Assembly: GCA_028571685.1 (NCBI GenBank)
Contig: CM053142.1
Span: 127,154,796-127,218,795, forward strand
DNA length: 64,000 nt
Source: Heterohyrax brucei
Lineage: Eukaryota > Chordata > Mammalia > Hyracoidea > Procaviidae
Reading direction: 5' to 3'
Numbering within the stretch: position 1 is the stretch's first letter; the number at the start of each line of letters is the position of its first letter. The notes under the pieces were generated by a model that worked only from the letters and a program-made list of their open reading frames with translations, had not been told where the DNA came from and searched no databases. The position numbers were made by a program, and so were the translations under genes. Below are positions 34,616 to 64,000 of the stretch, in pieces.

Positions 34616-34770
34616 TACCAAAATCTGTTGCCATTGAGTTGATTCTGATTCACAGCAACCCTGTAGGACCAGAGTAGAACTGACTGATAGAGTTTCTGAG
34701 AAGCACCTGACGTATTCCAATTGCCGATTCTCTTGGTTAGCACCCATTGTACTATGCTATCAGGTTTCCA
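34616..34770 (-). repeat. AfroSINE, short form
   Basis: Antisense copy from CTGTTGCCATTGAGTTGATT to CTATCAGGTTTCC, shortly after the mariner composite. Confidence 0.92.
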
Positions 34771-35018
34771 TGCAAATAAGATAATGCCTAGAAAGTATAT
34801 GCCTGTGAATCCTATGTTAGAAAAATGAAACCAAATGAGAAATCTTGTTTAGGTGTGATACTGTGCCAAATCAGAAATTATGATTTTATGAAGCTGTTAT
34901 CGTATTGTAAGTGCTGTATTAGTGTTATGAACATAGTGCCATTGTAGCAGTGAGAATCTGCATATGAAGATTGTGAGAAACTTTGTATTTTGATACATCA
35001 TAAAAAAATCTTTTCCTA

Positions 35019-35219
35019 GACTGCAATGCGGCACAATGGTTAAGTGCCTGGCTGCAAACCAAAAGGCCAGTGGTTGGAACCCACCAGCGACTTTATGGGA
35101 GAAGGATTTAGCAATCTGCTCCCATAAAGGTTTCAGCCTTGGAAAGCCTATGGGGCAGCTCTGTGGGGGCCCTCTGGGGTCATTTATGATTCAGAATTGA
35201 CTTGACAGCAGTGGGACAG
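35019..35219 (+). repeat. AfroSINE, long form
   Basis: Sense copy with CAAACCAAAAGGCCAGTGGT, the long-form CAATCTGCTCCCATAAAGGT, and GAATTGACTTGACAGCAGTG. Confidence 0.9.
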
Positions 35220-35429
35220 ACTACAGTTAGAGTACTTGCTTTGAAGAGAAGTTTTCCCCATATGAGGAACTACTTTCTTCAACAGCAATATCTTTTCCTC
35301 CTTATCCCCATTTTTGACGTGATTTCATTGTAGGGATGTTACAATTTAGTTATTCAAAATCCAAAAATTCTAGAGAAGAATGCTTAAAGCAAATAGAAAA
35401 AGTATTTTCTGTAGTTGTTATTCTTGTAA

Positions 35430-35620
35430 ATGAGAATAATGTGGGCTTTGGAATTAGACATGAGTTGGAGTCTCAACTCATAAACCATTTGCCTTAAGAA
35501 AGTATCCTGGCCTCACCACACCTCGATTTCTGTCAGCAAAAAGGTAGGTAACACCTGCCCAGAAATAGCCATGTGTGAGAATGAAATGAAGTACTTCATG
35601 AGTATATGGCATCAGCATTA
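35430..35620 (+). repeat. MIR SINE fragment
   Basis: TGGGCTTTGGAATTAGACAT, GAGTTGGAGTCTCAACTCAT and AGAATGAAATGAAGTACTTC follow MIR order. Confidence 0.65.
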
Positions 35621-35629
35621 CTGTCACAT

Positions 35630-35705
35630 TGTTATTGTTGCTGTTGTTAGGTGCTGTCAGGTTGTTTCTGACTCACAGTGATCCTGTGTACAGCAGAACA
35701 TTATT
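35630..35705 (-). repeat. RTE 3'-tail fragment
   Basis: TGTTGTTAGGTGCTGTCAGG and TGACTCACAGTGATCCTGTG are the reverse of an RTE 3' end (compare 19,690). Confidence 0.72.
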
Positions 35706-35824
35706 TACTTTCATATTCCCAGTGCTAACACAGGTTAATACTCAATAAATTTGTAAGTGAGTAAACGTCATCTTTTTTTCTGACCCATAAAACAAGAACT
35801 TCGATCACCATGATTTTTTGTTCC

Positions 35825-36220
35825 CATACTGCTGGTGTTGCTGTTAGGTGCCATTTAGTTGGTTCTTGCAGGGACCGATTTACAACAGAACAAAACATTG
35901 CTCAGTCCTGTGCCATTGTCACAATTATTATTGTACTTCAGCTTATTGTTGCAGGCACTGTATCAGTCCATCTCCCTGAAGGTCTTCCTCTTTTTTGCTT
36001 ACCTTCTACTTTACCAAGCATGATGTCTTTCTTTAGGGACTGATCCCTCTTGATAGCATGACCAAAATATGTGAGACATAATCTCAACATCCTTGCTTCA
36101 AAGGAACATTCTGTCTGTACTTCTTCCAAAACAGATTTGTTCCTTCTTTGGCAGTCTGTGATATATTCAGTATTTTTCACCAACACCACACTTCAAAGGC
36201 GTCAATTCTTCTGTGGCCTT
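35825..36220 (-). mobile_element. RTE/BovB-clade LINE 3' fragment
   Basis: The minus-strand frame at 36,189-35,938 contains SFEARMLRLCLTYFGHAIKR and GKVEGKQKRGRPSGRW, the C-terminal end of the RTE protein. The 3' end lies near 35,830 (GTTGCTGTTAGGTGCC on the plus strand). Confidence 0.85.
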
Positions 36221-36224
36221 TCTT

Positions 36225-37220
36225 CCTATACATTAAACCCTGTTTTATGTAGTTGCATGTTTTTACTTTTTTTAGAATTATACTTCTCACAAAGAGCAAA
36301 AAAATACTTGCTTTAAAAATATTCTTCGTTCAATTTATTGTAATCAGATTGACAAGGCATTGTTTGATAATATGTTGAAATAGATACAGCTTTGTTTTAA
36401 GTTAAAATTTTACCTTTATTAACATTATTTAAAAAAGTGTCCCATTTAGTTTCAAAGTGTGATTCTCAACAGTTTATTTATTGAAGCTATTTTTTTCTCC
36501 CCTATCCACTTTTTGAGTATTTTTAATCTTCTTTTTCAAAATCAAGCTTATTTCACAGCATTATACCTTTGCTGTATAGAAAAGTGTTGTGTAAGAATCC
36601 ATTGACAAAATCCTTTTAGATGATAACAGGATACATTTTTTCCTTGCTTTTTTGTTGTACCTTGTTAAACCGGTCTCACACATGAACTTTCTTAGAATCA
36701 GGCAGTTCCTGGTTCCTATGGGACTTCCTGTTTTCTCAAATAAAAATAGAAAAGCATTTCAAAAAGGAAACCTGGTCAGCGTGAACTGCTTTACTTTGTA
36801 GGCTCGGTTAGTCTTAATCGTGGCCGGAATTCTAGAGAGCAGGGTGTCCGAAAGCTTTGGATAGCTTTACAAGTAATGTGAAGATAAACGAGGTGATAAG
36901 GAAGAGGTTCTCAACGATAACCAGAAGAGATGTTAAATATTCAGCAGTAAATTTATTTTGTCTTTTTTTGAGGGATGTGGGAGGTTGGATAGAAAATTGT
37001 TAAATCCTTTCCTTATAATGTAATATTTACTCGGAAATTTGGATTAATACTGAGAATTAATTCTTAGTTGCTTTGATCTGTGCATTTTTTTCTTGACACT
37101 TTTACAGATGTTAGCAAGGATTAGGAAGTTTAATTTTGTTTGTAATTAGAATTCAGAATTCTAAATGAATTATTCAGATTAGAAAAAAAAACCTTGTCGG
37201 TTTCTCAAGTTGTTAATTAC
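36225..37220. other. Intronic sequence with no recognised feature
   Basis: About 1 kb of AT-rich sequence without AfroSINE, L1 or LTR. Bases 36,770-36,930 are less AT-rich and look single-copy. Confidence 0.55.
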
Positions 37221-37344
37221 TTTAGTCTACATTTTGAAGAGACATCAAATTAAAGTAAAAACAAATGGTATAGTCATCAACTATTTAGTCTACATTTTGA
37301 AGAGAAATCAAATTAAAGTAAAAACAAATGGTATAGTCATCAAC
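37221..37344. repeat. 63-bp tandem duplication
   Basis: Units begin TTTAGTCTACATTTTGAAGA at 37,221 and 37,284 and run to CATCAAC. There is one mismatch (GACATC versus GAAATC) over about 61 bp. Confidence 0.97.
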
Positions 37345-37361
37345 AGTAATAATAATACTGT

Positions 37362-37553
37362 TATTGTGTGCCGTTGAGCCCATTCTGACTCGTAACAACC
37401 CAATAGGACAAAATCGCCCCTGAGGGTTTCCTAAACTGGAATGTTTACAGAAACAGAAGACCATGTCCTTCTCATAAGGAGGACCTGGTGGGTACAAACT
37501 GCTCAGCTTTTGGTTGGCAGCCTACTACTTAAGCTTTTGCTAGGGGGCTGCTG
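37362..37553 (-). repeat. AfroSINE, long form
   Basis: Antisense copy with TTGAGCCCATTCTGACTCGT, ACTGGAATGTTTACAGAAAC and a head ending TAGGGGGCTGC. Confidence 0.87.
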
Positions 37554-37560
37554 AATAACA

Positions 37561-37765
37561 AACCCCCAAACCAAACCCATTGTTATCAGTTGATCCTGAC
37601 TCAGCAACCTATTTGGACAGAGGAATGCTGGCCCACAGAGTTTCCAAGGGTGTCATCTATTATGGAAGCAGGCTTACACTTTCTTCTCCTTTGGAGCTTC
37701 TGGTGGGTTTGAACTGCTGACTCAGTTACCAGCAAAGCACTTTAACCACTGCACCACCCCAACTG
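37561..37765 (-). repeat. AfroSINE, long form
   Basis: Antisense copy from CCCAAACCAAACCCATTGTT to ACTGCACCACCCC, eight bases after the previous copy and in the same orientation. Confidence 0.88.
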
Positions 37766-37774
37766 CTTAAATAA

Positions 37775-37865
37775 TAACAATAGGTACTATTAACTGAATA
37801 CATGTTAATTGCCATGTATTATGCCAAGGTTTTATATGGTTTATCTAATTTAATCTCCACAACAA
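37775..37865 (-). repeat. Possible MIR fragment
   Basis: GAATACATGTTAATTGCCAT, ATTATGCCAAGGTTTTATAT and TTTAATCTCCACAACAATC follow the MIR 3' half in reverse. Confidence 0.5.
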
Positions 37866-37872
37866 TCATTTT

Positions 37873-37985
37873 CAGCTGCTACTGAAAGGTCAGCTGTTCA
37901 AGCCCACCAGTGGCTCCTTGTTTGGCTGCTTACAGTGACTGAGTAGCTGTTAGTTCAAGTCACATTGCTCCTCTGACAGCAGAAC
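37873..37985 (+). repeat. AfroSINE-like fragment, strongly rearranged
   Basis: GCTGCTACTGAAAGGTCAGC and TTCAAGCCCACCAGTGGCTC are head motifs, followed by a second partial head (GTTAGTTCAAGTCACATT). Confidence 0.45.
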
Positions 37986-38256
37986 ACCTGCTCTCTATAA
38001 TTAGGGGGAAAAAAATCTATAAATTCTAAATGAGAATGGTAAGTATAGCAAGTGTACAAAATACTTCCTCAACCTTTATTATCATGAATTTCTTTACATT
38101 TTGTTTGCATGGTTACGTTGAGTTGTAGCAAAGTAATCTGCTGTACTACAATGAACTTAAAGTACAAAAACCCTCGGAGGACTTGTATAGGGGGGTTGTT
38201 ATTCCGTAAAACTTTTAAATGGTGCTAACAGTTTTCTTTTTTTCTTTCCTTGATAG

Positions 38257-62106
<23,850 letters not shown>

Positions 62107-62239
62107 TAAATATATGTAAGGTAAATCTTTTTCTGATCATACTTTCTGTTTTATGTGAAATAGTACAGTTCAAAGATGAATGAGGACAAAGCTCTTTTTC
62201 AAATTTCATCCCTTAGAATCAGTGATAGCTTCTTATGTA

Positions 62240-63040
62240 TTCTATACTTTCCTCCTTAATAATCCAAACATAAGTCATTTCTCTTTAATTGAATACTATA
62301 AGCATTACTTTTGTCTTGCTTTTTTTCACTTAACAAAGCAGCTTTATATTGTACATCTAGCTGCACTTTTTTTTCCCTTAATTTCTTTAAGGAATTAACG
62401 GACACACACGTAACTCTTAAACAGAAGGACGTGGAGCTTTTTAAGTTCTTGTTTTTCCCACCAATTTTTGCTTACCTCCTTCCCCTTTCTCACAAATACC
62501 CTTCCACTTGGCATATCCCCTTTGCCAGGTAACTTTTGTAGATCTTTCCATATATTTTTAATGCATATATAGTTACACAGCCTGTTTATGTAAGTATGTA
62601 GGTGCTTTTGGTGATTGGTTGTCTTAGAAAAATTAGATCATATTATACAACTTCTGTGCATCTTAGTTTTCTCATAAGAAATACCTCTTGGAGATCCCTG
62701 CAAATCAATTCATAATTCATTCCTTCATTATTTTTAATGGCTGTAATGGTATGGAATAAATCTCAGCCTAAGCAACCATTCATTGGCTGGGAATTTCATT
62801 TTGTTTACCTTTTTTCTAACTGTTAATAATCTCCTTAAATATATAATCATGAGTATTTAATTTCCATGTGATTGAGTCCCAGGAGTAGGAGTGCTGGGCT
62901 AAGGAAGCTGAATATCCTTTAATTTTAGTAGATGTTTTCAAGTTGCCTTCCAAAATGCTGGGAAAATTACTTTTTCCACCAGCTATGTCATTATGGATCC
63001 GGACTCTTCTAATGGTAGCTATCATCTCACTTAAATTTTT
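62240..63040 (-). repeat. Old L1 (L1M-type) 3' UTR fragment
   Basis: GTTGCCTTCCAAAATGCTGG, GAGTCCCAGGAGTAGGAGTG and CTTGGAGATCCCTGCAAATC are old L1 3' UTR motifs in reverse. Confidence 0.62.
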
Positions 63041-63371
63041 TATATTCCAATAGGCACAAAGTCAAACCTGGTGAATTTGCAGTTTCAGGACTACGCTTGA
63101 GCTGAACTTCTTTTTTTTCTGTTTATTGGATTTATTGTCTGTAATTTACCTATTCCTGTTCTTTGTCCATCATTATGCTGGGCTATTTCTTCTTCTCAGC
63201 AGTTTGCCTTATAAAACTAAACAGAATTCAGTGCAGTCAGATTTGATTACCTGAGTGCTTGCTCATAATGGATGTGGAGTGTCAGCCTAATTTCTTATAG
63301 TTAGCAGTTGGTGTTAATGTGTGTATATGAAGGTCAAGAAAGGCTGTTTTTATATGAATTTTTTTAACTGG

Positions 63372-64000
63372 TATATTTGTATACAGTTGATATAGGCAGT
63401 GAGCAGCCCCCATTTGTCTGTCAATGGAGGCTGGCTTGTTACTGTGATGCGGGTAGCTTTGCCACTGGTATTTAGGTGCCAGCAGGGTCAACCATGGTAG
63501 ACAAGTTTCAGCTGAGCTTCCAGACTAAGACAGACTAAGAAGAAGGACCTGGCAGTCTACTTCTGAAAGGAATTAGTCAGGGAAAACCTTATGAATAGCA
63601 GCCAAACATGATGAGATAGGGTGCCAGAAAGTGAGCCCTCAGATTGGAAGGCACTAGGAAGGCAATTAGGGAAGAGCTGCCTCCTCAACATAGAGCCAAC
63701 GTTAACACTGTGGCTGGAGAAAGGCCTCCAGGATCTTCGTTCACTGATGTGCCATGTCTCAAAATGAGAAGAAACAGCTGCAGACATCCATTAGTAATCA
63801 GGACATGGAATGTACGAAGTATGAATCTAGGAAAATAGGAAATTGTGAAAAATGAAATGGAATGCCTAAACATTGATATCCTAGGCATTAGTGAGCTGAA
63901 ATGGACCAGTTTTGGCCATTCTGAATCTGACAATCTTATAGTCTACTATGCTGGCAATGAAAACTTTGAGGACGAACAGTGTTGCATTCATCATCAAAAA
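63372..64000 (+). mobile_element. RTE/BovB-clade LINE, 5' UTR and endonuclease start, running off the window
   Basis: 5' UTR from about 63,372 (GATATAGGCAGTGAGCAGCC). From 63,790 the frame reads RTWNVRSMNLGK, a TAG stop at 63,836-63,838, then EIVKNEMECLNIDILGISEL and KWTSFGHSESDNLIVYYAGN, the start of the apurinic-type endonuclease domain. The body lies beyond base 64,000. The UTR part at 63,500-63,575 matches the body of the tRNA-Gly-headed SINE at 25.2 kb. Confidence 0.9.

Noticed and set aside
1..38256. Search for LEMD3 exon 1 (LEM domain, first membrane segment)
   Set aside because: No CpG-rich first exon, LEM-type sequence or membrane segment with a donor site was seen. The stretch is read as intron 1; the first exon is taken to lie upstream.

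Overview
The window is mammalian intronic DNA packed with interspersed repeats, from an afrotherian, most likely elephant or a close relative. More than 40 full or partial copies of a tRNA-derived SINE of the AfroSINE type are visible (5' end like GGAAACCCTGGTGGCATAG, 3' end like TATGAGTCRGAATCRACTC). They sit beside an RTE/BovB-clade LINE whose 3' end matches the SINE tail. The species is inferred from repeat content only.

One host gene is present. Eight plus-strand coding exons between 38,257 and 62,089 join in frame into 261 codons of LEMD3 (MAN1), an inner nuclear membrane protein. They cover the lumenal part after the first membrane segment, the second membrane segment, and the nucleoplasmic winged-helix region. 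I infer these are exons 2-9. The exon with the LEM domain and first membrane segment must lie before base 1, and the RRM exons after base 64,000. Bases 1-38,256 are therefore probably all intron 1. No other host gene was found.

Layout. 1-7.9 kb: AfroSINEs inserted in old L2 and MIR fragments. 7.9-9.2 kb: a dead mariner transposon. 9.2-13.7 kb: a minus-strand L1 with 5' UTR and ORF1 but most of ORF2 deleted. 13.7-19.2 kb: a MaLR-like LTR, an L1 3' end and AfroSINEs. 19.7-23.1 kb: a minus-strand RTE hit by one LTR, which was itself hit by another insertion, with a second LTR beside it. 25.1-25.5 kb: a tail-to-tail RTE fragment and a tRNA-Gly-headed SINE. 32.1-33.5 kb: L2, and a MIR split by an LTR. 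34.0-34.6 and 52.0-52.5 kb: two copies of a fold-back mariner composite. 39.7-46.7 kb: L1 3' ends, an unclassified GC-rich repeat and a hAT-type element. 48.5-51.6 kb: an ERVL-like 3' LTR with partial pol. 54.1-55.3 kb: plus-strand RTE. 57.9-59.1 kb: old DNA-transposon-like repeats. From 63.4 kb: the 5' end of another RTE running off the window.

The most interesting signals concern RTE-driven mobilisation: SINE-tail insertions of only about 22-27 bp with target-site duplications, a SINE made of a tRNA-Gly head plus the two ends of the RTE, and a composite mariner with two 3' ends sharing one junction at two loci. Family names rest on pattern recognition; no database was searched.
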